A DNA stretch of 64,000 nt from Bradyrhizobium sp. GTDB taxonomy: Bacteria > Pseudomonadota > Alphaproteobacteria > Rhizobiales > Xanthobacteraceae. The position numbers were made by a program, and so were the translations under genes. The notes below the pieces were generated by a model. That model did no database searches. It was not told the origin of the DNA and saw only the letters and a list, made by a program, of their open reading frames with translations. This document shows, in pieces, positions 16,910 through 26,404 of the stretch; the stretch's first letter is position 1, and the number at the start of each line of letters is the position of its first letter. The DNA lies in the NCBI RefSeq assembly GCF_022844465.1, contig NZ_JALHLP010000004.1, forward strand, positions 191,735 through 255,734. The letters are read 5' to 3'.

Positions 16910-18700
16910 ATGCCGATCTACAAGGCCCCCGTGGAAGACGTCACCTTCCTCCTCAACGACGTGTTCCAGATCGATCGCTACAATAATCTTCCCGGGTTCA
17001 GCGACGCCTCCGCCGACGTGCGCGAGGCGATCATCGGCGAGGCCGCCAAGCTCTCCGAGGAGGTGCTGCAGCCGCTCAACCGCGTCGGCGATCTCGAAGG
17101 CTGCGTCCGCCACGATGACGGCCGCGTCACCACGCCGAAGGGGTTCAAGGAAGCCTACCGGCAGGTCGCCGAGGGCGGCTGGCTCGGGCTGTCGGCGCCG
17201 GCGGAATATGGCGGGCAGGGACTGCCGGTGACGCTGAGCCAGGTCGTCACCGAGTTCCAGAGCGCGGCCAACATGGCGTTCTCGATGTATGGCGGCCTGA
17301 CCATGGGCGCGACCGCCGCCTTGATCGTGCATGGCAAGCCCGACCAGAAGAAGATGTTCCTGCCGAAGATGGTGGCCGGCGAATGGACCGGCACCATGAA
17401 CCTCACCGAGCCGCAATGCGGCACCGATCTCGGCCTGTTGCGCACCAAGGCGGTGAAGCAGCCCGACGGCAGCTACAAGATATCAGGCACCAAGATTTTC
17501 ATCTCCGCCGGCGAGCACGACCTGGCCGACAACATCATCCACCTGGTGCTGGCGCGGATCGAAGGCGCGCCGGCAGGCATCAAGGGGGTGTCGCTGTTCG
17601 TGGTGCCGAAGATCCTGGTCAATGCCGACGGCTCGCTTGGCGCGCGCAACGGCGTGACCTGCGGCTCGATCGAGCACAAGATGGGCATCCACGGCAACTC
17701 CACCTGCGTGATGAACTACGACGGCGCCACCGGCTGGCTGATCGGCGAGGAAAACCGCGGCATGCAGGGCATGTTCGTGATGATGAACGAGGCCCGCCTC
17801 GGCGTCGCCGTGCAGGGCCTGGCGCAATCCGAGGTCGCCTACCAGAACGCCGTCAACTATGCCCGCGAGCGCCTGCAAGGCCGCGCGCTGTCGGGCGCCA
17901 AGGCGCCGGACAAGGCGGCCGATCCGATCATCGTGCATCCCGATGTGCGCCGCGTGCTGCTCACCATCCGCGCCTTCAACGAGGCGGCGCGCGCCATGGT
18001 GGTGTGGACCGCGCTGAAGAGCGACGTCGCCCACCGATCCTCCGACCCCAAGGACCGCCAGGAAGCCGACGACCATATGGGCCTGATGACGCCGGTCATG
18101 AAGGGCGTCATGACCGATGTCGGTTTTGCCAACACCGTGATGGCGCAGCAGATGTATGGCGGCCATGGCTATATCGCCGAGCACGGCATGGAGCAGTTCG
18201 TGCGCGATGCGCGGATCGCCATGCTGTACGAGGGCGCCAACGGCATCCAGGCGCTCGATCTGGTTGGCCGCAAGCTGCCGCGCGACGGCGGCCGCGCCGT
18301 GATGGCGTTCTTCGGCGAGGTCGCCGCTTTTGCCAAGGAGCATGGCGGCGAGGAGGCCATGAAGCCGTTCGTGACGCCGCTTTCGACCGCGCTCGGCCAT
18401 CTGCAGCAGGCCACCGGCTGGCTGATGCAGAACGCGATGGCCAAGCCCGACAATGCCGGCGCCGCCGCCACCGACTACATGCAATTGTTCGGGCTCGTCA
18501 CCTTCGGCTATATGTGGGCGCGGATGGCCAAGGTGGCGCAGGACAAGATTGCGGCCACCGGCGCCACCCCCTATCTCTCCACCAAGCTGGTGACCGGCCG
18601 CTTCTTCATGGAGCGGATGTTGCCGGAGACCTCGGTGCACCTTGCGCGCATCCAGAGCGGGAGCGACACCACGATGGAGCTGGCGGCGGAAGCCTTTTGA
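16910..18700 (+). CDS. Acyl-CoA dehydrogenase with extended C-terminus (DmdC/long-chain type)
   Basis: 596 residues, the size of the extended acyl-CoA dehydrogenases often annotated as 3-methylmercaptopropionyl-CoA dehydrogenase. FAD/substrate motifs are visible: LTEPQCGTDLG, GTKIFISAGEHD and MYGGHGYIAEHGMEQFVRD, and the catalytic-base region YEGANGIQALDL near residue 440. It oxidises an acyl-CoA to the 2-enoyl-CoA with electrons passing to ETF. Its neighbours are a thiolase and a FadB-like multifunctional enzyme on the same strand, so the three make a full beta-oxidation cycle. The DMSP-derived substrate of the name is not implied; fatty acids are more likely in this setting. Start ATG follows GGGAGAACACC. 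Confidence 0.93.
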   Translation: MPIYKAPVEDVTFLLNDVFQIDRYNNLPGFSDASADVREAIIGEAAKLSEEVLQPLNRVGDLEGCVRHDDGRVTTPKGFKEAYRQVAEGGWLGLSAPAEYGGQGLPVTLSQVVTEFQSAANMAFSMYGGLTMGATAALIVHGKPDQKKMFLPKMVAGEWTGTMNLTEPQCGTDLGLLRTKAVKQPDGSYKISGTKIFISAGEHDLADNIIHLVLARIEGAPAGIKGVSLFVVPKILVNADGSLGARNGVTCGSIEHKMGIHGNSTCVMNYDGATGWLIGEENRGMQGMFVMMNEARLGVAVQGLAQSEVAYQNAVNYARERLQGRALSGAKAPDKAADPIIVHPDVRRVLLTIRAFNEAARAMVVWTALKSDVAHRSSDPKDRQEADDHMGLMTPVMKGVMTDVGFANTVMAQQMYGGHGYIAEHGMEQFVRDARIAMLYEGANGIQALDLVGRKLPRDGGRAVMAFFGEVAAFAKEHGGEEAMKPFVTPLSTALGHLQQATGWLMQNAMAKPDNAGAAATDYMQLFGLVTFGYMWARMAKVAQDKIAATGATPYLSTKLVTGRFFMERMLPETSVHLARIQSGSDTTMELAAEAF

Positions 18701-18720
18701 CGCATCGACAAAATTCTATC

Positions 18721-18832
18721 GTCAATGCGAGCGAAGCGAAGCAATCCATCGCGCAACAAGGCAAGTCTGGATTGCTTCGTCGCTTCAGCGCAAAATTGCT
18801 TCGCAATTTTGTCGCGAGCTCCTCGCAATGAC
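18721..18832. repeat. Intergenic palindromic repeat (GTCATTGCGAG family)
   Basis: The ends are inverted copies: GTCAATGCGAG (18721-18731) and CTCGCAATGAC (18822-18832). An inner pair, AGCAATCCA (18740-18748) and TGGATTGCT (18768-18776), and a third hairpin, CAAAATTGC-TTC-GCAATTTTG, follow. The motifs GAAGCAATCC and GCTTCGTCGC are typical of dispersed repeats in Bradyrhizobium-type genomes. Confidence 0.8.
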
Positions 18833-18903
18833 GGTTAAATGACCTGATTGTTCTGTAATTCGTCTGGTTCAACCGGAGCCGAGACCGAAACGGGAGAAAC
18901 GCG

Positions 18904-20112
18904 ATGCCTGAGGCCTATATTTACGATCACGTTCGCACCCCGCGCGGTCGCGGCAAGGCCGACGGCGCGCTGCACGAGGTCACCGCGCTGGCGCTGGCGA
19001 CGGTGCCGCTGCAGGCGCTGAAGGAACGCAACAATCTCGCCGAAGACGTGGTCGACGACGTCATCCTCGGCGTGGTCGATCCGGTCGGCGAGGCCGGCAG
19101 CGACATCGCGCGCTTCGCGGCGCTCAAGGCGGGCCTCGGCGAGGCCGTCCCCGGGGTGCAGATCAGCCGCTTCTGCGCCTCCGGCCTCGACGCCGTGAAT
19201 TTCGCCGCCGCCCAGATCATGGCCGGCCAGCATGAACTGGTGATCGGCGGCGGCGCCGAATCGATGAGCCGCGTCGGCATTGGCGCGTCCGGCGGCGCCT
19301 GGCCGATGGACCCCTCGATGGCGGTGCCGTCCTACTTCATGCCACAGGGCGTCTCGGCCGACCTGATCGCCACCAAATACGGCTTCTCGCGCGACGACGT
19401 CGATGCCTACGCGGTGCAGAGCCAGCAGCGCGCGGCCAAGGCCTGGGACGAGGGCCGCTTCAGCAAGTCGGTGGTGCCGGTCAAGGACGTCAACGGCCTC
19501 ACCATCCTCGCCAAGGACGAGCACATGCGCCCGACCACGACGATGCAGTCGCTCGGCCAGTTGCAGCCCTCCTTCGTGGTGATGGGCCAGATGGGTGGCT
19601 TCGACGCGGTGGCGATCCAGTCGCATCCCGAGGTCGAGAAGATCAACTACGTCCACCATGCCGGCAACTCCTCCGGGATCGTCGACGGCGCCGGCGCGGT
19701 GCTGCTCGGCAGCAAGGAGGCCGGCGCCAGGCACGGTCTGAAGGCGCGCGCCCGAATCCGCGCCTTCGCCAATATCGGCTCGGAGCCGGCGATGATGCTG
19801 ACCGGCCCGGTCGACGTCACCGAAAAGCTGTTCGAGCGCTCCGGCATGAAGAAATCGGACATCGACCTGTTCGAGCTGAACGAGGCCTTTGCCTCGGTGG
19901 TGTTGCGCTACATGCAGGCCTTCGACATCGATCCCTCGAAGATCAACGTCAATGGCGGCGCGATCGCGCTTGGTCATCCGCTGGGGGCGACCGGCGCCAT
20001 GATCCTCGGCACCGTGCTCGACGAACTCGAGCGAACCAACAAATCGACCGCGCTGGTGACGCTGTGCATCGGCGGCGGCATGGGCACGGCGACCATCATC
20101 GAGCGGGTGTAA
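18904..20112 (+). CDS. Acetyl-CoA C-acyltransferase (thiolase)
   Basis: 402 residues with the complete thiolase active site: nucleophilic C91 in [11 protein letters not shown], the HExxAF-type loop here as [11 protein letters not shown], the histidine in [15 protein letters not shown], and the second cysteine in [11 protein letters not shown]. It cleaves 3-ketoacyl-CoA to acetyl-CoA and a shortened acyl-CoA in beta-oxidation. It lies between the acyl-CoA dehydrogenase and the FadB-like gene; a repeat element separates it from the former, so the degree of cotranscription is uncertain. A biosynthetic acetoacetyl-CoA role cannot be excluded, but the context favours degradation. Start ATG follows GGGAGAAACGCG. 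Confidence 0.94.
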   Translation: MPEAYIYDHVRTPRGRGKADGALHEVTALALATVPLQALKERNNLAEDVVDDVILGVVDPVGEAGSDIARFAALKAGLGEAVPGVQISRFCASGLDAVNFAAAQIMAGQHELVIGGGAESMSRVGIGASGGAWPMDPSMAVPSYFMPQGVSADLIATKYGFSRDDVDAYAVQSQQRAAKAWDEGRFSKSVVPVKDVNGLTILAKDEHMRPTTTMQSLGQLQPSFVVMGQMGGFDAVAIQSHPEVEKINYVHHAGNSSGIVDGAGAVLLGSKEAGARHGLKARARIRAFANIGSEPAMMLTGPVDVTEKLFERSGMKKSDIDLFELNEAFASVVLRYMQAFDIDPSKINVNGGAIALGHPLGATGAMILGTVLDELERTNKSTALVTLCIGGGMGTATIIERV

Positions 20113-20174
20113 CGCGAGATCCAAGACAACCGCCGCGCCTGACACCGGCAGCCGGCATCGAGGGAGCGACCAAC

Positions 20175-22388
20175 ATGGCCTTCAAGAATTTCAAACTGGA
20201 AACCGACGCCGACGGCATTGCGCTCGCCACCTGGGACATCCCCGGACGTTCGATGAATGTGCTGGACGAGACCTCGACCACCGAACTCGAGGCGATCCTG
20301 AAGCAGACCACGGCGGACGCCGCGGTGAAGGGCGTCGTCATCACCTCGAGCAAGGAAGCGTTCTGCGCCGGCGCCGATCTCTCGATGCTCGAAGGCATGA
20401 ACCTCGCCTATGCCAAGATGCTGAAGGAAAAGGGCGAGGAAGCCGCCAACCAGATGCTGTTCGACCAGAGCCGCCGCTTCTCGCTGGTGCTGCGCGGCAT
20501 CGAAACCTGCGGCAAGCCCTGGGCGGCCGCGATCAACGGGCTCGCGCTCGGCGGCGGCTTCGAGGTGACGCTGGCCTGCCACTACCGTGTCGCGGCTGAA
20601 AACCCCAAGACCCGGCTCGGCCTGCCCGAAGTGAAGGTCGGCCTGTTCCCCGGCGCCGGCGGCACTCAGCGCGTGCCGCGTCTGGTGTCGCCGCAGGATG
20701 CGATGACGATCCTGCTCAAGGGCGATCCGGTCACGGTCGACAAGGCCAAGACGCTCAATCTGATTCACGCCATCGTTCCAGCCGCCGACCTGGTCAAGGC
20801 CGCCAAGGACTGGATCAAGGGCGGCGGCAAGGCGGTCGCGCCCTGGGATGAGAAGGGCTTCAAGCTGCCCGGCGGGCCGGTGTTCTCCAAGGCCGGCATG
20901 ATGATGTTCCCGGCCGGCAACGCCATCTACCGCCGCGAGACCTATGACAATTATCCGGCCGCCCGCGCCATCATGAGCTGCGTCTATGAGGGCCTACAGC
21001 TGCCGATCGACGCCGCGCTGCGGGTCGAGTCGCGCTACTTCACGCAAGTGCTGCGTTCCAAGGAAGCGGCGGCGATGATCCGCAGCCTGTTCCTGTCGAT
21101 GCAGGAGCTCAACAAGGGCGCGCGGCGTCCTGCCAACGTGCCGCCGACCGCGGTGAAGAAAATCGCCGTGATCGGCGCCGGCTTCATGGGCGCCAGCGTC
21201 GGCTACGTCTCGGCGCGCGCCGGCCTCGACGTGGTGCTGATCGACCGCGACCAGGACAGCGCCGACAAGGGCAAGGCGCACGCCCAGAAGGTGATCGACG
21301 AGCAGGTCGCCAAGGGTCGCGCCAAGGCGTCGGATCGCGACGCGCTGCTGGCGCGCATCATGCCAACCGCGGATTACGCCGCGCTCGCAGATTGCGACCT
21401 CGTGATCGAGGCGGTGTTCGAGGACCGCAAGGTCAAGGCGGAGACCTTTGCCAAGGCGCAGCAGCACCTCAAGGCGGGGGCGATCTTTGCTTCCAACACC
21501 TCGACACTGCCGATCACCTCGCTGGCCGAAGGCTTCAAGGATCAGGGCAGGTTCATCGGCATCCATTTCTTCTCGCCGGTCGAGCGGATGATGCTGGTCG
21601 AAATCATCCTCGGCAAGAACACCGGCGACATAGCCCTGGCCGCCGCGCTCGACTATGTGCGCGTGATCGGCAAGACGCCGATCGTCGTCAACGACAGCCG
21701 CGGCTTCTACGCCAACCGCTGCGTCGGCCGCTACATCGCCGAAGGCAACGAGATGTTCCTGGAAGGCGTGCCTCCGGCGATGATCGAGAACACCGCGCGG
21801 ATGGCCGGCATGCCGGTCGGTCCGCTGTCGCTGTCGGACGAAGTGGCGCTCGATCTCGGCCTCAAGGTCATCAAGGCGACGGAAGCCGATCTCGGCCCCA
21901 ACGCCATCAACCCGGACCAGAAGAAACTGATGGTGGAACTGGTCGAAAAGCAGGGCCGCCTGGGGCGCAAGAATGCCAAGGGCTTTTACGATTACCCCGA
22001 AAAGGGCAAGGGCCAGAAAAGCCTGTGGCCCGGCCTTGCCGCGCTGCAGCCGAAGCAACTCGATCCGGATACGCTCGATGTCGAGGAATTGAAGCAGCGC
22101 TTCCTGGTGGTGCAGGCGGTGGAGGCCGCGCGCACCGTGGAGGACCACGTCATCACCGACATGCGCGAGGCCGATGTCGGCTCGATCCTCGGCTTCGGCT
22201 TCGCGCCATTCACCGGCGGCACACTGTCCTATATCGACTTCATGGGAACGAAAAAGTTCGTCGAACTCTGCCGCAAGCTGGAGGCGAAGTTTGGCTCGCG
22301 CTTCACGCCGCCCAAACTGCTGGTCGACATGGCTGCCAAGGGCGAGACCTTCTACGGCAAATTCCCGCCGAAGAAGCTGGCGGCGTAG
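20175..22388 (+). CDS. fadJ: FadB/FadJ-like 3-hydroxyacyl-CoA dehydrogenase / enoyl-CoA hydratase
   Basis: A two-function beta-oxidation enzyme of 737 residues. The N-terminal crotonase domain carries [12 protein letters not shown] and the two catalytic glutamates, E130 in LALGGGFE and E152 in GLPEVKVG. The dehydrogenase half begins with the NAD-binding motif [11 protein letters not shown] (residues 333-343) and includes [10 protein letters not shown] before the C-terminal helical domain. The start at 20175 ([11 protein letters not shown]) follows a GGGAG ribosome site. It sits 62 bases after the thiolase stop on the same strand. The fadJ symbol reflects the separate-thiolase arrangement and is approximate; fadB would also be used. 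Confidence 0.93.
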   Translation: MAFKNFKLETDADGIALATWDIPGRSMNVLDETSTTELEAILKQTTADAAVKGVVITSSKEAFCAGADLSMLEGMNLAYAKMLKEKGEEAANQMLFDQSRRFSLVLRGIETCGKPWAAAINGLALGGGFEVTLACHYRVAAENPKTRLGLPEVKVGLFPGAGGTQRVPRLVSPQDAMTILLKGDPVTVDKAKTLNLIHAIVPAADLVKAAKDWIKGGGKAVAPWDEKGFKLPGGPVFSKAGMMMFPAGNAIYRRETYDNYPAARAIMSCVYEGLQLPIDAALRVESRYFTQVLRSKEAAAMIRSLFLSMQELNKGARRPANVPPTAVKKIAVIGAGFMGASVGYVSARAGLDVVLIDRDQDSADKGKAHAQKVIDEQVAKGRAKASDRDALLARIMPTADYAALADCDLVIEAVFEDRKVKAETFAKAQQHLKAGAIFASNTSTLPITSLAEGFKDQGRFIGIHFFSPVERMMLVEIILGKNTGDIALAAALDYVRVIGKTPIVVNDSRGFYANRCVGRYIAEGNEMFLEGVPPAMIENTARMAGMPVGPLSLSDEVALDLGLKVIKATEADLGPNAINPDQKKLMVELVEKQGRLGRKNAKGFYDYPEKGKGQKSLWPGLAALQPKQLDPDTLDVEELKQRFLVVQAVEAARTVEDHVITDMREADVGSILGFGFAPFTGGTLSYIDFMGTKKFVELCRKLEAKFGSRFTPPKLLVDMAAKGETFYGKFPPKKLAA

Positions 22389-22396
22389 CCATCTTG

Positions 22397-22478
22397 GTCA
22401 TTCCGGGGCGATGCGAAGCATCGAACCCGGAATCTCGAGATTCCGGGTCTGGTGCTGACGCACCATCCCGGAATGACG
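22397..22478. repeat. Intergenic palindromic repeat (GTCATTCCGGG family)
   Basis: The outer arms GTCATTCCGGG (22397-22407) and CCCGGAATGAC (22468-22478) are perfect inverted copies. The centre, 22425-22448, is a perfect 24-base palindrome built on CCGGAATCTCGAGATTCCGG. A related element occurs at 57692-57809. Confidence 0.85.
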
Positions 22479-22490
22479 GGAAAAACAAAA

Positions 22491-22517
22491 AAGGGCCGGA
22501 TCATCGATCCAGCCCTT
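22491..22517 (-). terminator. Intrinsic terminator between convergent genes
   Basis: AAGGGC and GGATC pair with GATCC and GCCCTT around a three-base loop, with one mismatch. On the minus strand the stem is followed by a T-rich tract (complement of AAAAACAAAA at 22481-22490), so it should stop transcription from the glutathione transferase gene; the plus side has a weaker TTCTT. Confidence 0.8.
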
Positions 22518-22542
22518 CTTCGCATTCGCTGTCCGCCGGCGC

Positions 22543-23157
22543 CTACGCCGCCTTCATCAGGCCTTCCTTGACGAGCGCTTCCTGCACCTTCGGGCGTGCG
22601 CCGACGCGGGCCTTGTAGGCGGTGAGGTTGGGCATACCGGACATGTCGAACTTCAGGCGCTCGGCCCAGGACAGCATCGTGAACAGATAGGCGTCGGCGA
22701 CGGTGAACTGCTTGCCCATCACGTAGTCCTTGCCGGCCAGCGCGCTCTCCAGATACTTGAACTTGGCCATCACCCGGTCCTTGAAGAAGGCCTTGGCGTC
22801 GTCGGCCAGCACCGGCGAGAACATCGGGCCGAAATTCTTGTGCAGTTCGGTGGTGATGAAGTTGAGCCACTCCAGGAGCTTGTAGCGCTCGTCGCTGTCG
22901 CGGGCGGGCGCCAGATTCTTGCCCGGCGCCTTGTCGGCGATCATCTGGACGATGACGGTGCCTTCGGTGACCAGTTCGCCCGAGTCCAGCGCCAGCGCCG
23001 GCACCTGGCCCTTCGGGTTGACCTTCAGGAAGTCGTCGCCGTTTTCCAGCTTCTTGGCGCGCAGGTCGACCTTGACCAGATCATAGGGCAGGCCGGCCTC
23101 GAGCAGCGCGATATGGGGAGATAGCGAGCAGGCGCCCGGAGAATAATACAGTTTCAT
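22543..23157 (-). CDS. gstA: Glutathione S-transferase, beta-class GstA-like
   Basis: 204 residues with an N-terminal thioredoxin-like domain starting MKLYYSPGACSLSPHIALLE, where the CSLSPH segment is the beta-class GST active-site loop, a VNPKGQVPAL segment with the cis-proline, and a helical C-terminal domain containing FTVADAYLFTMLSW. It conjugates glutathione to electrophiles in the cytoplasm. The start at 23157 matches the family N-terminus. The gene is divergent from a MarR regulator and the shared region carries paired palindromes, so induction by a small ligand via that MarR protein is likely. Confidence 0.92.
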   Translation of the reverse strand: MKLYYSPGACSLSPHIALLEAGLPYDLVKVDLRAKKLENGDDFLKVNPKGQVPALALDSGELVTEGTVIVQMIADKAPGKNLAPARDSDERYKLLEWLNFITTELHKNFGPMFSPVLADDAKAFFKDRVMAKFKYLESALAGKDYVMGKQFTVADAYLFTMLSWAERLKFDMSGMPNLTAYKARVGARPKVQEALVKEGLMKAA

Positions 23158-23193
23158 CGGCGTTTTCCTTCCCTCGATGTGGCGGATGGCACG

Positions 23194-23243
23194 ACTAAAT
23201 GCATGTGCATGCAATAGTCAAGATTGATGCAGCTGCATTTAGT
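23194..23243. promoter_or_regulatory. Paired MarR-type operators between gstA and its regulator
   Basis: ATGCATGTGCAT (23199-23210) and ATGCAGCTGCAT (23227-23238) are two palindromes of the form ATGCA-N2-TGCAT with centres 28 bases apart. The flanks ACTAAATGCA (23194-23203) and TGCATTTAGT (23234-23243) extend them into one large inverted repeat. The position, between two divergent starts, is classical for MarR autoregulation. Confidence 0.75.
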
Positions 23244-23266
23244 GCGGTACACTGTCCGGAACAGCT

Positions 23267-23767
23267 ATGGACCGGGCCATGAAACGCAAACCATCGACCG
23301 AGGCGACCGCCGCCTGGATCCGCCTGATGCGGGTCCAGAGCCGGGTGCTTGACGCCGTCGAGCAGGATCTGAAGAAGGCTGGGTTCCCGCCGCTGGCCTG
23401 GTACGACGCGCTGCTGGAATTGTCGCGCGCGCCCTCCGGCGAGATGCGGCCGGTGGAACTGGAAAAGCAGATGCTGATCCCGCAATACTCCACCTCGCGG
23501 CTGATCGACCGGCTGGTCGACGAGGGGCTGGCGGCGCGGCGCGAATGCGAGATCGACAAGCGCGGCCAGTTCGTCGAGATCACTGAGGCCGGGCGCGAGA
23601 TGCAGAAGAAGATGTGGCAGGCCTATTCGGCGGCGATCGAAAAACACGTCGGCTCCAAATTGTCCGATGCCGACGCCGTCAAGCTCTGCGGTCTGCTCGA
23701 CCGGCTGGGCTGCTCCTGCGGGGATATCAAGGCGGCGGGCGCCCGCGACGGCGCGCCCGCCCGATGA
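23267..23767 (+). CDS. MarR family winged-helix transcriptional regulator
   Basis: 166 residues. The core reads WYDALLELSRAPSGEMRPVE followed by LEKQMLIPQYSTSRLIDRLV (recognition helix) and the wing EIDKRGQFVEITEAGREM. The C-terminal and N-terminal helices form the dimer interface. Two cysteines close together near the C-terminus (CSCGD) and one in KLCGLL could sense redox or electrophiles, an inference. It is divergent from a glutathione transferase and probably represses it and itself. ATG at 23279 (MKRKPSTE) is an alternative start. Confidence 0.9.
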   Translation: MDRAMKRKPSTEATAAWIRLMRVQSRVLDAVEQDLKKAGFPPLAWYDALLELSRAPSGEMRPVELEKQMLIPQYSTSRLIDRLVDEGLAARRECEIDKRGQFVEITEAGREMQKKMWQAYSAAIEKHVGSKLSDADAVKLCGLLDRLGCSCGDIKAAGARDGAPAR

Positions 23768-23863
23768 TCGCCCTGATACCATCCGATGTTGCGGACAACG
23801 TCGTCCGCATCCCTTTCAGCCACACGGCGCGTTCGGTCGAATCGCCAAGGATCCGGGTTTTTC

Positions 23864-25234
23864 ATGGCGCGTGACCAGATCGATATGACGCCGCTGCAGT
23901 CGCGGCACGAGCTCGTGGGGTGGATGGAAGCCGGCATCAAGCCGCCGTCCGAATTCCGCATCGGCACCGAGCACGAGAAAACCCCGTTCACCCTCGAAGG
24001 CCACCAGCCGGTGCCCTACGAGGGCGGGCGCGGCATCGGCGCGCTGCTCGAAGGCATGCAGCTCCTGCTCGGCTGGGAGCCGATCATGGAGCGCGGCAAC
24101 ATCATCGGCCTCTATGACGTCACTGGCGGCGGGGCGATTTCGCTGGAGCCCGGCGGCCAGTTCGAATTGTCCGGCGCGCCGATCGAGACCGTGCATCAGA
24201 CCCAGTCCGAGCTGATGGCGCATCTGGCGCAGGTGCGCGAGGTCGCGACGCCGCTCGGCATCGGTTTTCTCGGGCTCGGCATGACGCCGTCCTGGTCGCG
24301 GTCGCAGATTCCGGCGATGCCGAAGGGCCGCTACAAGATCATGACCAACTACATGCCCAAGGTCGGCCGCTACGGCATCGACATGATGTACCGGACCTGC
24401 ACGGTGCAGACCAATCTCGACTTCTGCTCCGAGGCCGACATGGTCAGGAAGTTGCGGGTGTCGGTGGCGCTGCAGCCGGTCGCGACCGCCCTGTTCGCCA
24501 ATTCGCCGTTCACCGAGGGCAAGCCGAACGGGTATCTGTCGTTCCGCTCCGAGATCTGGCGCGATACCGACAATGCGCGCGCCGGCATGATCCCCTGGGC
24601 GTTCGAGGACGGCATGGGATTCGAGCGCTGGGTCGATTACGCGCTCGACGTCCCCATGTACTTCGTCAAGCGCGGCGAGAGCTATATCGACGTCGCCGGT
24701 TCGTCGTTCCGGGCCTTCTTCGAGGGCCGCAACAATTCGCTTCCCGGAGAACGCCCGACGCTGTCGGACTGGGCCAATCATCTATCGACCATTTTCCCGG
24801 AGGTCCGCCTCAAGCGCTACCTGGAAATGCGCGGCGCGGACGGCGTGCCGTGGGGCCGGCTGCCGGCGCTGCCGGCGTTCTGGGTCGGGTTGTTGTACGA
24901 CGACCAAAGCCTGAACGCAGCCTGGGACCTGGTCCGCCACTGGACCGCCGGGGAGCGCCAGGCGTTGCGCGACGACGTGCCGCGCCTGGGCTTCAAGGCC
25001 AGGATCAGGGATCGCGACATGCTCGAAATCGCCCGCGAGTGCCTGACGCTGTCCCATGCCGGGCTGCGGCGGCGCAACCGCGTCGACCAATCCGGCCGCG
25101 ACGAGAGCCTTCACCTGGAGCCGTTGCAGCGGATCCTCGAATCGGGCCGCACGCCGGCGGAGCAGATGCTGGAGAAATACCACGGCGCCTGGGGCGGCTC
25201 GGTGGAGCCGGCCTATCAGGAATACGCGTTCTGA
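23864..25234 (+). CDS. gshA: Glutamate-cysteine ligase (plant/proteobacterial type)
   Basis: Catalyses the first step of glutathione synthesis, ATP-dependent joining of glutamate and cysteine. 456 residues with the family signatures FRIGTEHEK near the N-terminus (Mg/substrate glutamates), GGGAISLEPGGQFELSG, and KGRYKIMTNYMPKVG and MYRTCTVQTNLDF further on, all typical of the plant-like GCS2 class in alphaproteobacteria. The start at 23864 follows CAAGGATCC. It stands next to a glutathione transferase and its MarR regulator, so the neighbourhood is a small glutathione module, although it lacks an obvious shared promoter. Confidence 0.94.
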   Translation: MARDQIDMTPLQSRHELVGWMEAGIKPPSEFRIGTEHEKTPFTLEGHQPVPYEGGRGIGALLEGMQLLLGWEPIMERGNIIGLYDVTGGGAISLEPGGQFELSGAPIETVHQTQSELMAHLAQVREVATPLGIGFLGLGMTPSWSRSQIPAMPKGRYKIMTNYMPKVGRYGIDMMYRTCTVQTNLDFCSEADMVRKLRVSVALQPVATALFANSPFTEGKPNGYLSFRSEIWRDTDNARAGMIPWAFEDGMGFERWVDYALDVPMYFVKRGESYIDVAGSSFRAFFEGRNNSLPGERPTLSDWANHLSTIFPEVRLKRYLEMRGADGVPWGRLPALPAFWVGLLYDDQSLNAAWDLVRHWTAGERQALRDDVPRLGFKARIRDRDMLEIARECLTLSHAGLRRRNRVDQSGRDESLHLEPLQRILESGRTPAEQMLEKYHGAWGGSVEPAYQEYAF

Positions 25235-25336
25235 TAGAACGTGTTGCGGGTCGCCGGCGCCGTTCATCCGCCGTACAGGTTGCCCCCGTTCAAATGCCGG
25301 CCCGCGACGAGGCGGGGTGATGGAAGCAAGTCGCAG

Positions 25337-25891
25337 ATGGAGATCGGTCGCCTGTTCAGGGCAGGGGTGGTGGCGCTTGCCTTGCTGGCGGCGGCGCTGT
25401 CCGCGCGTCCGGCGCTGGCGCAGGCCAATTTCGACCGTCCCGGCAGCGATTATCTCAGCCTGCCCTTGAGCTCCGGCGATCCCGCCGATTGCGCGCTGTC
25501 GTGCGAGCGCGACCGCCGCTGCCGGGCGTGGAGCTTCAACTATCCGACCGATGCCGCCGGCGGCGCGCTGTGCTGGCTCAAGAGCAGCGTGCCGGCGCGC
25601 GTGCAGGGTAATTGCTGCGTCTCCGGCGTGCGTGGCGCCGGCGTGGTCGAGCCGCGCACCGGGGCGATGGAAACCTCGATCGACCGCTTCGGTGGCGACT
25701 ACCGCAGTTTCGACCTGAAAAGCGACGAAGGCGACGATGCCTGCAAGGCCGCCTGCACCGCCGACGCCAAATGCCGCGCCTGGACCTTTGCGCGGCCGGG
25801 CTATGCCGGCCGCGAGGCGCATTGCTTCCTGAAGAAGGACATCAAGCCGCCGCGAAGGAAGCCCGGGTTTGTTTCCGGGGTGGTGCGGTAA
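25337..25891 (+). CDS. Secreted protein with two PAN/apple-like domains
   Basis: 184 residues. A signal peptide (VALALLAAALSARPALAQ) is followed by two similar cysteine-rich repeats: FDRPGSDYLSLPL with CALSCERDRRCRAWSFNY, and IDRFGGDYRSFDL with CKAACTADAKCRAWTF. Each has the six-cysteine spacing of PAN_4 domains, which bind proteins or carbohydrates outside the cytoplasm. The ligand is unknown. It follows gshA by about 100 bases but functional coupling is not evident. Disulfide formation could involve the thioredoxin/CcdA pair just downstream, an inference from position only. Confidence 0.85.
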   Translation: MEIGRLFRAGVVALALLAAALSARPALAQANFDRPGSDYLSLPLSSGDPADCALSCERDRRCRAWSFNYPTDAAGGALCWLKSSVPARVQGNCCVSGVRGAGVVEPRTGAMETSIDRFGGDYRSFDLKSDEGDDACKAACTADAKCRAWTFARPGYAGREAHCFLKKDIKPPRRKPGFVSGVVR

Positions 25892-25981
25892 CATCGCGGG
25901 GGGCCGCGACGTAACTGCGTTGCGCCGATGCCGATCTGCCCGAAGATTGCGTGTCTGGCGCGCAAAATCAGGGAGATCGAC

Positions 25982-26395
25982 ATGTCCACGATGAGGTTCT
26001 CGCGCCGGTGCTTTCACGCAGCCGTGATCGGGGCGTCGCTGCTGGCGGCCGGATGGTCGCAGCCGGCGTCGGCCGCCGGTCCGGTCCCGTTCTCGGCCGA
26101 GGCGTTCAAGGCGGCGCAGGCGGCAGGCAGCCCGATCCTGGTCGAAATCCATGCCGACTGGTGCCCGACCTGCAAGGCGCAGGCGCCGATCCTGGAAAAG
26201 CTGGCGGCAGAGGAGAAGTTCAAGGATCTGAAAATCTTCCGCGTCGATTTTGACGCGATGAAAGCTGCCGTGAAGGAATTCAGGGCGCAGAGCCAGTCGA
26301 CGTTGATCGTGTTCAAGGGAACGGTTGAGCGCGGACGCTCGGTCGGCGACACCCGGCAGGCCTCGATCGCGGCGCTGCTCGACAAGAGCCTGTAG
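25982..26395 (+). CDS. Exported thioredoxin-fold protein
   Basis: 137 residues. A twin-arginine-like start (MSTMRFSRRCF) and hydrophobic segment with AxA ending (QPASAAG) form a signal peptide. The mature part has the thioredoxin active site WCPTCK in VEIHADWCPTCKAQAPIL. It lies nine bases before a CcdA-like membrane protein, and such pairs carry reducing power across the membrane for cytochrome c maturation or periplasmic disulfide repair. The exact target is not known. Start ATG at 25982 is preceded by GGGAGATCGAC. Confidence 0.88.
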   Translation: MSTMRFSRRCFHAAVIGASLLAAGWSQPASAAGPVPFSAEAFKAAQAAGSPILVEIHADWCPTCKAQAPILEKLAAEEKFKDLKIFRVDFDAMKAAVKEFRAQSQSTLIVFKGTVERGRSVGDTRQASIAALLDKSL

Positions 26396-26404
26396 CCCAA
26401 GCCG

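Noticed and set aside
17383..18831. 482-codon frame overlapping the acyl-CoA dehydrogenase on the same strand
   Set aside because: Arg-rich frame-shifted shadow; the dehydrogenase frame has all catalytic signatures.
23181..23205. Possible sigma-54 promoter (TGGCACG followed by AATGC)
   Set aside because: The -24 element TGGCAC is present but the -12 element TTGC at the right spacing is missing; the bases are better explained as the MarR operator.
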